Assembly: GCF_023856365.1 (NCBI RefSeq) | Contig: NC_064538.1 | Coordinates: 6,828,435 to 6,892,434 of the forward strand | From: Brienomyrus brachyistius | Lineage: Eukaryota; Chordata; Actinopteri; Osteoglossiformes; Mormyridae | Length of the DNA stretch: 64,000 bases | Direction: 5' to 3' | In this document: in pieces, positions 13,001-23,095 of the stretch | How positions within the stretch are numbered: position 1 is the stretch's first letter | Layout: the number at the start of each line of letters is the position of its first letter | Program-made: the position numbers and the translations under genes | Notes under the pieces: model-generated | Databases searched by the model: none | What the model saw: only the letters and a program-made list of their open reading frames with translations | Told to the model about the DNA's origin: nothing

Positions 13001-16000
13001 CAGTAGGGAGAGAGAACAGGAGAGACAGAAGCAGGGCGTAGAACGATCTTTCGTTTTCCGCAGGATAAAAAAGGTTATCCCGTGCTGGCGAGTGTCACTG
13101 GCGGCGCGTATATTAGACAGAAGTATATTGATTATTGACTTGAATTTTTGAGACAGAAATATGGAGATACAAGGAAAAAAGGTATGCATTCATGTATTTA
13201 AAGTAATTGAGGTACAAAATAATTCCATCGATGGAGTTTTTGCTTCGCTACTTCCATCTCTTTTCCTGGCACTTCCACGTATCTTTCAAGTTAGCGCCGC
13301 TGCTTGTGGTCAACCACTCAGCAAAGTTTACGGCTATAAGCCACACCGACCTGTAACGTGTCAGCTCCAAGCTGTAATGTGTCACTACTGAGCTGTAATG
13401 TACGAACACCAAGCTGTAACATGTCAGCTCCAAGCTGTAATGTGTCATGTCTAAGCTATAACATGTCAGGTCCAAACTGTAATATATCAGCGGTAATGTG
13501 TCAGCACCAAGCTGTAACCTGTCAACTTCTAACATTCATCAACTTTTATTTTTGATTTTTCATAACACAAGACAAGAATTTCTCACTGAGCTCTGCGAGA
13601 TGTGACAGAATCCTGTATATGTCAGTAATGTCAGCTCCAAGCTGCAATGTGACAGCACCGAGCTGTAACGTGTCACGTCCAAACTGTAATGTGTCACTAC
13701 TGAGCTGTAATGTGTCACATCCAAACTGTAATGTGTCACTACTGAGCTGTAATGTGTCAGGTCCAAGCTGTAATGTGTCAGCACTGAGCTGTAATGAGCT
13801 GTACACCAAACTGTAATGTGTCAGCACCGAGCTGTAATATGTCAGCAACGAGCTGTAATGTGTCAGGTCCAAGCTGTAATGTGTCAGGTCCAAGCTGTAA
13901 CGTGTCAGGTCCAAGCTGTAATGTGTCAGTACCGAGCTGCAATGTGTCAGCACCGAGCTGCAATGTGTCAGGTCCAAGCTGTAATGTGTCAGGTCCAAGC
14001 TGTAATGTGTCAGGTCCAAGCTGTAATGTGTCAGTACCGAGCTGTAATGTGTCAGCACCGAGCTGTAATGTGTCAGCACCGAGCTGCAGTGTGTCAGCAC
14101 CGAGCTGCAGTGTGTCAGCACCGAGCTGTAGTGTGTCAGGTCCAAGCTGCAATGTGTCAGCACCGAGCTGTAATGTGTCAGGTCCAAGCTGTAATGTGTC
14201 AGCACCGAGCTGTAATGTGTCAGGTCCAAGCTGTAATGTGTCAGGGCCAAGCTGTAATGTGTCAGGTCCAAGCTGCAATGTGTCAGCACCGAGCTGCAGT
14301 GTGTCAGCACCGAGCTGTAATGTGTCAGGTCCAAGCTGCAATGTGTCAGGTCCAAGCTGCAGTGTGTCAGCACCGAGCTGTAATGTGTCAGGTCCAAGCT
14401 GCAATGTGTCAGGTCCAAGCTGTAATGTGTCAGCACCGAGCTGCAGTGTGTCAGGTCCAAGCTGTAACGTGTCAGCACCGAGCTGTAATGTGTCAGGTCC
14501 AAGCTGTAATGTGTCAGCACCGAGCTGCAGTGTGTCAGCACCGAGCTGTAATGTGTCAGGTCCAAGCTGCAATGTGTCAGGTCCAAGCTGTAACGTGTCA
14601 GCACCGAGCTGTAATGTGTCAGGTCCAAGCTGCAATGTGTCAGGTCCAAGCTGTAATGTGTCAGGTCCAAGCTGCAATGTGTCAGCACCGAGCTGTAATG
14701 TGTCAGGTCCAAGCTGCAACGTGTCAGGTCCAAGCTGTAACGTGTCAGGTCCAAGCTGTAATGTGTCAGCACCGAGCTGCAATGTGTCAGGTCCAAGCTG
14801 TAACGTGTCAGGTCCAAGCTGTAATGTGTCAGATCCAAGCTGTAATGTGTCAGGTCCAAGCTGTAATGTGTCAGCACCGAGCTGCAGTGTGTCAGGTCCA
14901 AGCTGTAGTGTGTCAGCACTGAGCTGTAATGTGTCAGCACCGAGCTGCAATGTGTCAGGTCCAAGCTGTAATGTGTCAGCACCGAGCTGCAGTGTGTCAG
15001 GTCCAAGCTGCAATGTGTCAGCGCCGAGCTGTAATGTGTCAGCACCGAGCTGCAATGTGTCAGGTCCAAGCTGTAATGTGTCAGCACCGAGCTGTAATGT
15101 GTCAGGTCCAAGCTGTAACGTGTCAGCACCGAGCTGTAATGTGTCAGGTCCAAGCTGTAATGTGTCAGGGCCAAGCTGTAATGTGTCATGTCCAAGCTGC
15201 AATGTGTCAGCACCGAGCTGCAGTGTGTCAGCACCGAGCTGTAATGTGTCAGGTCCAAGCTGCAATGTGTCAGGTCCAAGCTGTAATGTGTCAGCACCGA
15301 GCTGTAATGTGTCAGGTCCAAGCTGTAATGTGTCAGCACCGAGCTGCAGTGTGTCAGGTCCAAGCTGTAACGTGTCAGCACCGAGCTGTAATGTGTCAGG
15401 TCCAAGCTGTAATGTGTCAGCACCGAGCTGCAGTGTGTCAGCACCGAGCTGTAATGTGTCAGGTCCAAGCTGCAATGTGTCAGCACCGAGCTGTAATGTG
15501 TCAGGTCCAAGCTGTAACGTGTCAGCACCGAGCTGTAATGTGTCAGGTCCAAGCTGCAATGTGTCAGGTCCAAGCTGTAATGTGTCAGGTCCAAGCTGCA
15601 ATGTGTCAGCACCGAGCTGTAATGTGTCAGTTCCAAGCTGCAATGTGTCAGGGCCAAGCTGTAATGTGTCAGCACCGAGCTGTAATGTGTCAGGTCCAAG
15701 CTGTAACGTGTCAGGTCCAAGCTGTAATGTGTCAGCACCGAGCTGCAGTGTGGCAGGTCCAAGCTGCAACGTGTCAGGTCCAAGCTGTAACGTGTCAGGT
15801 CCAAGCTGTAATGTGTCACCACCGAGCTGCAATGTGTCAGGTCCAAGCTGTAACGTGTCAGGTCCAAGCTGTAATGTGTCAGATCCAAGCTGTAATGTGT
15901 CAGGTCCAAGCTGTAATGTGTCAGCACCGAGCTGCAGTGTGTCAGGTCCAAGCTGTAGTGTGTCAGCACTGAGCTGTAATGTGTCAGCACCGAGCTGCAA

Positions 16001-18733
16001 TGTGTCAGGTCCAAGCTGTAATGTGTCAGCACCGAGCTGCAGTGTGTCAGGTCCAAGCTGCAATGTGTCAGCACCGAGCTGTAATGTGTCAGCACCGAGC
16101 TGCAATGTGTCAGGTCCAAGCTGTAATGTGTCAGGTGCAAACTGTAATTTGTGAGGTCCAAGCTGTAATGTGTCAGCACCGAGCTGCAATGTGTCAGGTC
16201 CAAGCTGTAATGTGTCAGGTCCAAGCTGTAATGTGTCAGGTCCAAGCTGTAATGTTTCAGTACCGAGCTGCAATGTGTCAGGTCCAAGCTGTAATGTGTC
16301 AGGTCCAAGCTGTAATTTGTGAGGTCCAAGCTGTAATGTGTCAGCACCGAGCTGTAATGTGTCAGGTCCAAGCTGTAATGTGTCAGTACCGAGCTGCAAT
16401 GTGTCAGGTCCAAGCTGTAATGTGTCAGGTCCAAGCTGTAATGTGTCAGGTCCAAGCTGCAATGTGTCAGGTCCAAGCTGTAACGTGTCAGCACCAAGCT
16501 GCTAGCTAACAAGAGCCAAGTATCTGAAATTTTTGGCAATAATTTTGGTGTTTACAATACAAATAGTGAAATACGAATGTTTGTAAACGTTAATATGAAA
16601 CAGAATTCATGAAAAATATTTGCTTAACCACCTACAGAGTTCCTCTGGGTTGCATTGTAAGAAAACAGGAAAATGAGAGATTTTCAGAATGGACACCATT
16701 AGACTGTGGTGTGGTGTGGGGGTGATGTCTCAGTGGGCTGGAGCCTCGTGCATCCAGTCAAATCCCATCTCCAACTCTGGCTTTATGGTTTTTACATGTT
16801 ATTCCCATGTTTGCATAGGTTTCTCCCAGCATTCCAAGATTAGTTGTTTCTAAACTGGTGATTGCATGTGTGTGCTTGTGTGAATGTATGTAATTGACTT
16901 GCATCCTGTTCAGTGTGTTCCCTTGTCTTGTACTGTGTTACAGAGGATGGGTACCAGCACATACGACTGATTGGTAATTTGAGCTCCTCTGCTTCATTAA
17001 CTTTTAAGCAGTACGTAGTGTTATTCTGTATCAAAGGGGCAAACTAAAATTGATTTGAATAAAATTCAGCCAAAGCTGTTGCACTATAATGGGAGAACTG
17101 AGGACTGTTGATGATTTAAGCAGATGCTTTATAAAGATCTGTGCCTCAAAGTATACCTTTTGGTCTCCATGTACTTTGAACAGAAACCTTAGCATCATGG
17201 TCTGATAATGGAAAATTCCAGTAGCGAATACAGTGTTAATTATGACAATTATATTTATGCTTGTAAGCAGATGCACATCATCTTTGGATGCACCACTGTA
17301 TGTCTTTCCTCTTTCCGCATACTGTTTACCTGCCCCCCCCCCTTCTCTCTCTGTTTTACCTTCCAGAGAATAGCAGTGCTGATCAGAAACAGGCCTGCAA
17401 GAAACATGAACTCTACGTCAGCTTCAGAGATCTGGGGTGGCAGGTATTTTACTCACGCTCCCTGTTCCTCTTCATAATCTTCATTTCCTCATTCTGCTTC
17501 TCCCATTCTCTCCTTGACCCTTCCATATCTCACCTAACAGTCGTCATTCCGGAAATATACATAATTGACGCTTCAGTAAAATAATATCATAGCCAAAAAG
17601 ATGCTGTGTTTTTAATATACACCTTCATAATGGACTGAAATGTAAATGCAGGCAACTGCATTAATATAATGCTTCTAAAGAATTAACACATTCAAATGAT
17701 TTTAAGTTCATTCACAAAAGTGTGGAATAACTTTCTTGTTTCTGGAAGCTTATTTCAGCTGAGACAAGGTAATCTGTATTCGGATGGCATTCAGAGGGCA
17801 GGACTGAACAGCAGTGGCATTTTGTGCTTCGTAATAGACTTGGATTGGCTTTGAATGCACCTTGTCACATGGTGAAGGTTCACTGTAGTGCTTTTAAATC
17901 TCAGGACTGGATTATTGCACCAGAGGGTTATGCTGCTTACTACTGCGAGGGGGAATGTGCCTTTCCTCTCAACTCCTACATGAATGCCACCAATCACGCC
18001 ATTGTGCAGACACTGGTAAGGAACGGGTGATAAAAGAAAGCCCTGCATTGCTTTTAATCACTCTGATTCTTTTTTCTTTATGAGAATTATATAACACTGA
18101 TTAATTTGAAAAAGCTTTGACTGGATAATTCTTAGTTTGAGTACGACTCACAGATATGATGGCAGGTAACAGTATTGTGGAATTTCATGGCCCATTTGCT
18201 ACATTTTTTTTATTAAACTGGTAATTTTAAGAGCAAGGCCAATTTTTTACTTCAGTGCTGTTTGTTGTCTGAATACTGCTTCTGGGAGGAATGTGTGGCT
18301 ATTAAAGAATGTGTGGTTTAAACTCTAGCTGATCATATAGTATAATTTTCACAAATGGCATCAGTTGTAGTGTTTATATATATATAAGTTAAATTCCTTA
18401 ATAGATCTCCTACAGATAGTACAGACATATCCTGCACTTGGGATAGTTATGCATTCAAATCTTTATTGAAGGAATTAAAAGCTTTTTGAAGGCTGCTTCT
18501 CTTGCTTGCCTTAAGGCAAATACCCGGAATACTGCACCACAGTTTTATTATATTTTTTCCCTTCCTATGTATTTCTTCTTCAGGTCCACTTCATAAATCC
18601 GGAGACTGTACCCAAGCCTTGCTGTGCTCCTACTCAGCTCCATGCCATCTCTGTACTCTACTTTGACGACAGCTCTAACGTCATCCTGAAGAAATACCGC
18701 AACATGGTGGTGCGGGCCTGCGGCTGCCATTGA
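3833..18733 (+). CDS. bmp7: bone morphogenetic protein 7 (exons 2-7 of 7; exon 1 outside window)
   Basis: This is a secreted TGF-beta superfamily ligand, made as a proprotein and cleaved to a disulfide-linked dimer that binds BMP type I/II receptors; in fish it helps set the dorsoventral axis. Six exons splice in consistent phase: 3833-4025, 7336-7484, 11866-12063, 17367-17443, 17905-18015 and 18584-18733. They correspond one to one with human BMP7 exons 2-7. The furin-type site RSIR/S is in exon 4 (cut after about 11981). The mature chain is 139 residues, the human length, with all seven cystine-knot cysteines and a C-terminal ACGCH. The sequon MNAT, conserved in BMP7, is present. The linker after the cleavage site and the [19 protein letters not shown] stretch fit BMP7 better than BMP5, BMP6 or BMP8. 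The choice between a teleost a and b copy is open. The signal-peptide exon is not found. Confidence 0.95.
4601..4951 (-). repeat. SINE copy nested in Harbinger-like element
   Basis: The CCATCCATCA edge, an AGGGCGCATACACTCACACA simple-repeat middle, a GTTTCCAATTAACC block and the accaccgtgccacc-like head match the block order of the copies at 3237-3585 and 5178-5526. It is more diverged, and its B-box region is poorly kept. Confidence 0.7.
5178..5526 (-). repeat. SINE copy nested in Harbinger-like element, best preserved
   Basis: This is the clearest copy of the family in the window. On the minus strand it starts GGCGGCATGGTGGTGCAGTG (A-box region), carries CCGGGTTCGAGTCTCC (B box), continues through a (TG)n-rich middle and ends in ATGGATGGATGG. 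Pol III boxes at tRNA spacing support a tRNA-derived SINE. Confidence 0.85.
5927..7335. other. bmp7 intron 2, remainder
   Basis: This is non-coding intron sequence after the Harbinger-like element. I see no recognisable exon or complete repeat. The splice acceptor CTTGTTGTAG for exon 3 closes it. Confidence 0.6.
7336..7484 (+). CDS. bmp7: bmp7 exon 3 (prodomain)
   Basis: The acceptor TTGTTGTAG and donor GTAAGT frame a 149-base exon. It reads [10 protein letters not shown], then [18 protein letters not shown] and [14 protein letters not shown], strongly conserved BMP7 prodomain blocks. Both edge codons are split (AG/G with exon 2, G/GT with exon 4) and join correctly. Confidence 0.95.
7800..7978 (-). 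repeat. SINE-like fragment
   Basis: On the minus strand this reads as a block with a B-box-like GCCAGTTCAAATCCCATGATC, then a CCCTTAACCCC block, a GGCTGACCCTG block and an ACTTCCAACTGT-like end. This arrangement is familiar from dispersed tRNA-related repeats of fish. It is only a fragment, and the family is not assigned. Confidence 0.45.
8130..8667 (+). mobile_element. 3' half of a Tigger/pogo-like DNA transposon
   Basis: An open frame at about 8219-8400 contains FNDNAMS and RFLVK, which match the C-terminal tail of Tigger-type (pogo/CENP-B-like) transposases of fish. It is followed by a stretch reading tatacgagtgctttggatta and a terminal block ending CACTG at 8667 next to TA. The terminus read inward begins CAGTGAAACC, the CAG plus TA signature of Tc/mariner relatives. 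The 5' half, including the DDE core, is missing, so this is a dead remnant in bmp7 intron 3. Confidence 0.6.
9755..10085. repeat. dispersed repeat with (CA)n and hairpin, copy 1
   Basis: A (CA)n tract leads into TTCACTTCTACAGG-like sequence and then a hairpin-forming pair: GTCCCCACAATGT at 9973-9985 and its exact complement at 10006-10018, with a 20-base loop containing AACAGGTTTTTAT. A second copy of this arrangement lies at 20545-20895 (GCAGGTTTTTATCGCATTGTGGGG). The recurrence shows a repeat family; its class is not clear to me. Confidence 0.6.
10503..10754 (-). repeat. diverged SINE copy
   Basis: It starts TCCATCCATCATCTGAAACTGC and ends in ACCACTGCACCACTGCACC, the same edges as the minus-strand SINEs at 3237-3585 and 5178-5526. 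The middle holds a (GT)n run. The head shows a local duplication of the GCACCACT unit. Confidence 0.65.
11866..12063 (+). CDS. bmp7: bmp7 exon 4 (end of prodomain, cleavage site, start of mature ligand)
   Basis: The acceptor CCCCTGTAG and donor GTATTT frame 198 bases. It reads [19 protein letters not shown], with furin-type cleavage expected between R (codon at 11979-11981) and S. The mature N-terminal arm follows: basic, with the sequon NRT, and ending ALRVANLA. This arm is typical of BMP7 in length (27 residues here). Confidence 0.95.
12546..12960 (+). mobile_element. possible Harbinger-like remnant
   Basis: A GGCACTTTCCCATTGAAGTT block with repeated GTTCCTG and CTTTCCCACCGCAC motifs resembles the ends of the Harbinger-like element at 4227-5909. 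It is followed by a short frame containing [15 protein letters not shown], reminiscent of N-termini of Harbinger transposases. No matching right end or target duplication is seen. This is a weak call. Confidence 0.3.
13350..16503. repeat. 21-bp minisatellite in bmp7 intron 4 (about 145 units)
   Basis: This is a tandem array of a 21-bp unit built on TGTCA, an 8-base variable box and AGCTGTAATG. The box exists in two main versions, GGTCCAAG and GCACCGAG, plus minor GTACCGAG and GATCCAAG forms. Units from 13350 to about 13516 are diverged and are separated by a unique insert (13517-13627) from the main array at 13628-16503. Because 21 is a multiple of three and the unit lacks stops in four frames, frames of up to about 1,000 codons are open on both strands. 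These are not genes: the array lies between two phased bmp7 exons. Long near-identical blocks recur at 1,050-bp (50 units) and 924-bp (44 units) spacing. Confidence 0.95.
16700..16990 (+). repeat. diverged SINE-like copy
   Basis: A plus-strand head GATGTCTCAGTGGGCTGGAG (A-box-like), then CAGTCAAATCCCATC (B-box-like), and a body containing TTTGCATAGGTTTCTCCCAG and a TGTGTGCTTGTGTGAATG block reproduce the order of the SINEs in the first 11 kb, at low identity. Confidence 0.5.
17367..17443 (+). CDS. bmp7: bmp7 exon 5 (mature ligand)
   Basis: The acceptor TACCTTCCAG and donor GTATTT frame 77 bases that join exon 4 in a split glutamate codon. It encodes ENSS, then [18 protein letters not shown], containing the first cystine-knot cysteine and the first beta-strand region. 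It ends in phase 0. Confidence 0.95.
17905..18015 (+). CDS. bmp7: bmp7 exon 6 (mature ligand)
   Basis: This is a phase-0 exon of exactly 37 codons with acceptor TTTAAATCTCAG and donor GTAAGG. It reads [18 protein letters not shown], then [18 protein letters not shown], with knot cysteines two and three and the conserved N-glycosylation sequon NAT. Confidence 0.97.
18584..18733 (+). CDS. bmp7: bmp7 exon 7 (C-terminal end)
   Basis: The acceptor TTCTTCTTCAG is followed by [19 protein letters not shown], then [17 protein letters not shown] and VVRACGCH, ending in TGA at 18731-18733. It provides the last four cysteines, including the CC pair that holds the interchain cysteine and the terminal CGC. 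The 49 codons match the human exon. Confidence 0.97.
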   Translation, partial: VHFINPETVPKPCCAPTQLHAISVLYFDDSSNVILKKYRNMVVRACGCH

Positions 18734-19900
18734 CCCCCCCCCCCCCTCCACCCGCAGAGCACACTTCTTTAGAAGGTTGGGCTGGCAGAGAGGTAAAGGA
18801 AATGGACGCCTTCACACACGCAAGTCTCGACGACTCTCATCTACCTGCCAGGCTGTCCAGCTAATCTGCCTCCCTTTTTGTTCTCACAAACCAACACGGT
18901 CACAAGAACACATTTCCATCCTTTTTTTTTTTTTTTTTTTTTTTTTACATCCTACACATTTTGAAAGAAAGTCCCCCTATGGATAGCAGAGACCATCGCA
19001 TCGTGTCACCCCAAAGAGAAACTGGATTCATTTGGGCCAAAGGATGCTAACCGATATGCGCTGAAAGACCTGCGCAAGGAAGCCTTCTCACGACGACGCT
19101 TAAGATGGAATTCACTTACACGCAACCCTGTGTGGATGCTATGGATGAATGTGCTACCTGCCTATTAGGAGACAGAGACATACCTAGTGGGAGAGTCTAT
19201 GTGTCACCTTGTTGATTGACCCATTGCTGGAGGAGATGATAAGAATCAGAAACATATCGGAATTGTTTATGGTCCCAGTGCCAGACACGAAGTAGAGGAC
19301 AGAAATCACAAGGCATACAGGAGAAAGCGGGATACACGTCTCTTTATGTTGAATTTACTGTTTTTCCATTTCATTTCTATTTCAGTCATCCAGCTGAAGT
19401 TTCCATGCTTAAAATACACATGAAAGTCTTTCGCCCTCCTCCACTCCATACCTCCAGATATATTGAGACACGAATCGAAGTCATACTCTTTCTCCCTGTG
19501 CTTTCTACTGTGTACGAAATGTTTAAAGACATGATTGTATAATGATAGACAGCCATGAGACTCTTGTTTTGGTCAGCATTTTTCTGTTACCTTAGTGTGT
19601 TTTTTTTCCTGATTTCAGTGACTAAAAGGCCAGGTGGAACAGTAGTTTAACCTCTTGTACAATATTTTGTAAATAGTTCTTAAATACAGAGAAAATGTAT
19701 TTATTTGCAGATCAAGACATGAAGGGGAAGGTAATATCATCGGCATTACACTTCGTACTGAAATGTTTGTTTTCCTGTGTTTTATTTTAATTTTTTTTAA
19801 ACATATCCAGTTCATGTAGTGCTGATACACTTATTTAATCAAAATGGTTTATGCTTCCTAGGACAATGGCTAATAAAAATAGTGTTGCAACATATTGTGT
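18734..19900 (+). other. bmp7: bmp7 3' untranslated region (inferred)
   Basis: The stop codon is followed by a C-rich run and about 1.15 kb without frames. An AATAAA at 19872-19877 (in ATGGCTAATAAAAATAG) is the first well placed polyadenylation signal. Other AATAAA or ATTAAA words follow at about 19973 and 20399, so longer 3' ends are possible. A T-run lies at about 18922-18945. The extent is inferred from the signal only. Confidence 0.5.
19872..19877 (+). terminator. candidate polyadenylation signal of bmp7
   Basis: A canonical AATAAA lies 1.14 kb after the bmp7 stop codon, followed within 30 bases by TTGTGTGTC, a plausible GT-rich downstream element. Confidence 0.45.
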
Positions 19901-20544
19901 GTCACATACAGCTTACCACTTGGTGTCAGTTTGCATTCTGTGAACATTTACCAAAAAAAAAAAAGAAAAATGATTAAAACCAATGGTTTTGTTATGGGTC
20001 TTGGTTTTTAAAACAGCGATGATGTTGTGGGATTCTCTGCAACTTTAAATATCAGATTATCTGAAATTGCTCTGAAGTAGGAAGCTTGGGGTTGACTTTG
20101 AGGAAGTGATGAAGTCTTAGTTATGTCTTGAGATTGTAATGACTAATAGCATTTCAGTATTTGCAAAAAAAAAAAAACCCTTTCAGACTTAAAGAAAACT
20201 GGAAATGGAACAATTCAGATTTTTGTCAAAACCAGTAGTTTCCGATATTTATGTCAGGTCATTTCAGGATTTTATTTTCGCTCTGCTGTAAAGATCCCAC
20301 TTATCCTATTGAAGAGAAATATTTATTGAGACCATGTTATGAGTGTAACATTCCAAACGCTTGTCTTCCTTCAACATTTTAGTGCAAGAGGTACTTCAAT
20401 AAATAAGGATGAAACATCCTGTTTTGTGGATTTATTTTATTCAGCTCAGTATTCCACTGTGAGCAAGTACAATAATGACACAGGTGTTTTTTTTATGTGT
20501 CTATATTTTTTTATGTGTCTAAAGTTTGTGTGGAGGGAACAGTA

Positions 20545-20895
20545 CACACACACGCACACACACACACATGCACACACACACACACACGCACACACACACA
20601 TGCATTCCTGTTTTTGTTGGGACAGTCCATTCATTTCTATGGGGAAAACCACCAAATGAAATATAAGACTTTTTGCATTCTTCTTTTTTTTTTATTGCTT
20701 TCGCAAATTTTTGTAAAATTTGAGGTTATCTCTGTGGGGCCCGAAACAATGTCCCCGCAAGGTGAAAATGTGCAGGTTTTTATCGCATTGTGGGGAAATC
20801 TAGTCCCCACAATGTAATAATTACAAAAACTTGCACGGCACACACAAACAGGAGGTCCCCACATTGTAATATATACATAAGCCACACACACAAGT
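20545..20895. repeat. dispersed repeat with (CA)n and hairpin, copy 2
   Basis: A (CA)n tract (about 20546-20600) is followed by CAGTCCATTCATTTCTATGG and then GCAGGTTTTTATCGCATTGTGGGG, TAGTCCCCACAATG and GGTCCCCACATTG. This shares the hairpin and the loop motif with the copy at 9755-10085. Confidence 0.6.
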
Positions 20896-22785
20896 AGGAG
20901 AAATGAGGGCTGTTATTTCTTCAGATTTTTAACTGCCTTTCATGCAAAGACATTGTGTGCTGCACATTACATACCACTAAATTCTTGACAGCTTCTTGAG
21001 AGAAACACATGCTGGAGGAGGAGAAGAAAAATCAGGCAGACTAGGGTGAGAGAAGATAATCCCAGACTCCGTGCAGTTCTATCTTATATATGATATCCAG
21101 ACTGTAGTTCTATGGGCTAGATGTTTTGGACACGACAAGCTTATTTACATCTGTGCCTTCTGTGTTTCTGACTGAAACAAGAGGGTTAGTGAAACCTAAG
21201 GAACAGCGGACAAAAAGGAGGAGAGAGAGGGAGAGAGAAAGGATAATTAAGGAAATGACTGAGGTATAGAAGGTACAGGAAGACCTGAGGTGGGCACTGC
21301 AGTGGGCAGGGGGGAGGTAACAGAAATTCTGTGAATGGGGACAGTCAAATGGCGGAGAGACCCTGGCTTGAAATGGGGGGGGTGGGGATCTCCGGTGGGG
21401 GGGGGGGGGGGGAGTATGATGGTGTGGTCAGGTTGCGTATTCAAGGATGTAGTCAGACTGCAGCACCGAGCCTATAATGGAGAGTGGAACTGTGAGACGG
21501 CAGCCCAGAGCAACCATAACACCTAGAGGGCTTGGAGGCAAGTGGGGGAGAGCACTGCTCTGTCCAGGCATGTTCTAAGCTCCTCTATAACATCCTGTTT
21601 ATTGCAGGCTGGTTTGTATTAGCGAGCTTTGCCACCCGCAGACTGAAAAACACGGAACATGTGTTGCAGTGGGGTCAGGGCCTGCCGTGTGCAGAGCGTG
21701 CGGCCAAGAACAGGAACAGGACAGGCTTCCATTCCGTCCAGGTCCCTCCAGGAGTTCCTAGGAGACCCCATGCTTCGTGAAACATTTAGTTGCAGGTCAA
21801 GGGCTAACAGGGTTAATGGTAATATAGTCCTAAGTTAATGTGCCGCTACACAGCCTCATTCCTGCAACAAAACTGGACTATGGCTATGTTTTATGTCCTG
21901 TTCCCAGTTGTTATGTCACTGGAAACAGGGGGTGCTCATTAATGTCTCTTGAATGCCTCAGCCTGCTTAAATGCAAACTTATTCTGTTCCTTTCCCCCTC
22001 AACACCGTAACAGAACAAAAAGGGAGGGACTACCAAGTGGGGATTCTTTCGTTCAAAGATTTGTACATTGACCTCTGTGTAGTTAACTAAAGGTTTGCCT
22101 GCAATATGAGCCTACATTCCATCCACACAGCAGGATGGAATGCTGTTTACCAGGACGTGGCTAGCCCGAGACTTTCAAGAGTGTATTTATTCCATCGAAA
22201 CCAATCATTCCCAGCTCTTCACCAAACTAATAACACAGGTTTGCTTTACAGAAGAACAATATCTGCCCCAAGCATCCAGGGTCCAGGTGCTACGGTTAAG
22301 AGACGGTGTGCGTTTGTGTATCCGGTGCTTCGGACTCCCAAGCACACAGATTCATTACAGCGGCCTGTTCCGCAACAACCTAACCAGCTGTTTCACAGCG
22401 TTCCGGGCAAGTTTGTTTTTTAAAGTGTAATTTTTCTGTATGGAAATTGTAGGCCCTATGTTATTTTTTATATATAAAATGCATGATGAGGTTTGCAGAC
22501 AAGTAGATTAATAGCTATTTCTCAGTCACCGTGAAAATATTAATGGGTTGTGACATTCACGTATTAGAAGTGAAAGTATCAAAGTAAAACAAGTGCAGTG
22601 AATAACAATTTTACAATGAACCATATTCTTTTTTTTATTGGATCTTCATCCTTAAAACAGAGGTCACACACATCTTTAGTTTGTTGAGGATTCTTTTTAG
22701 TTTATAACACTATGGCAGGGCTCTCCACCCAGGTCTTCGCGAGATGTAGTCCTGTGGTACTTATACAAAACATATTAATTAACGA

Positions 22786-23095
22786 AGCGACACGATGGCT
22801 CCGTGGGTAGAATTGTTCTCGCACACCTCCAGGTTCGTTGGCTGACTTCTGCCCACAATGTGTGTGCAATGGAATCTGCATTTTCTCCCCATGTTCATGT
22901 GGGTGTCTCCCGGGTACTTCCCTTCCTGTCCACTGTTCAAATATTCATAGAGTCGTCTCTCGAAATATCCATCAGGGTTGTTTGTGTCCTGTGGTCGTAG
23001 GTGCACCTTGTTTTGTCCAGTGTTTCTTGGGGTCGCTCCAAGCTAACCGCGACCCTGCACTGGATATACTGCGAAATATCGAATGGAGTTAATTA
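22786..23095 (+). repeat. diverged SINE-like copy
   Basis: The head CGATGGCTCCGTGGGTAG and the following AGGTTCGTTGGCTGAC resemble A and B boxes. They are followed by TTTTCTCCCCATGTTCATGT and by GCTAACCGCGACCCTGCACT near the end, all in the order of the family copies elsewhere in the window. Confidence 0.55.

Noticed and set aside
13628..16503. CRISPR-like appearance of regular repeats
   Set aside because: Units are contiguous with no unique spacers, and the host is a vertebrate genome.
13546..16539. Open frames of 997, 894 and 786 codons across the minisatellite on both strands
   Set aside because: They are a by-product of a 21-bp unit without stops in four frames. The array lies between two phased bmp7 exons, and the peptides are pure short repeats without any start, splice or domain support.
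20339..20659. Frames through the CA-repeat region after bmp7
   Set aside because: The histidine-threonine runs come from the (CA)n tract; there is no gene evidence.
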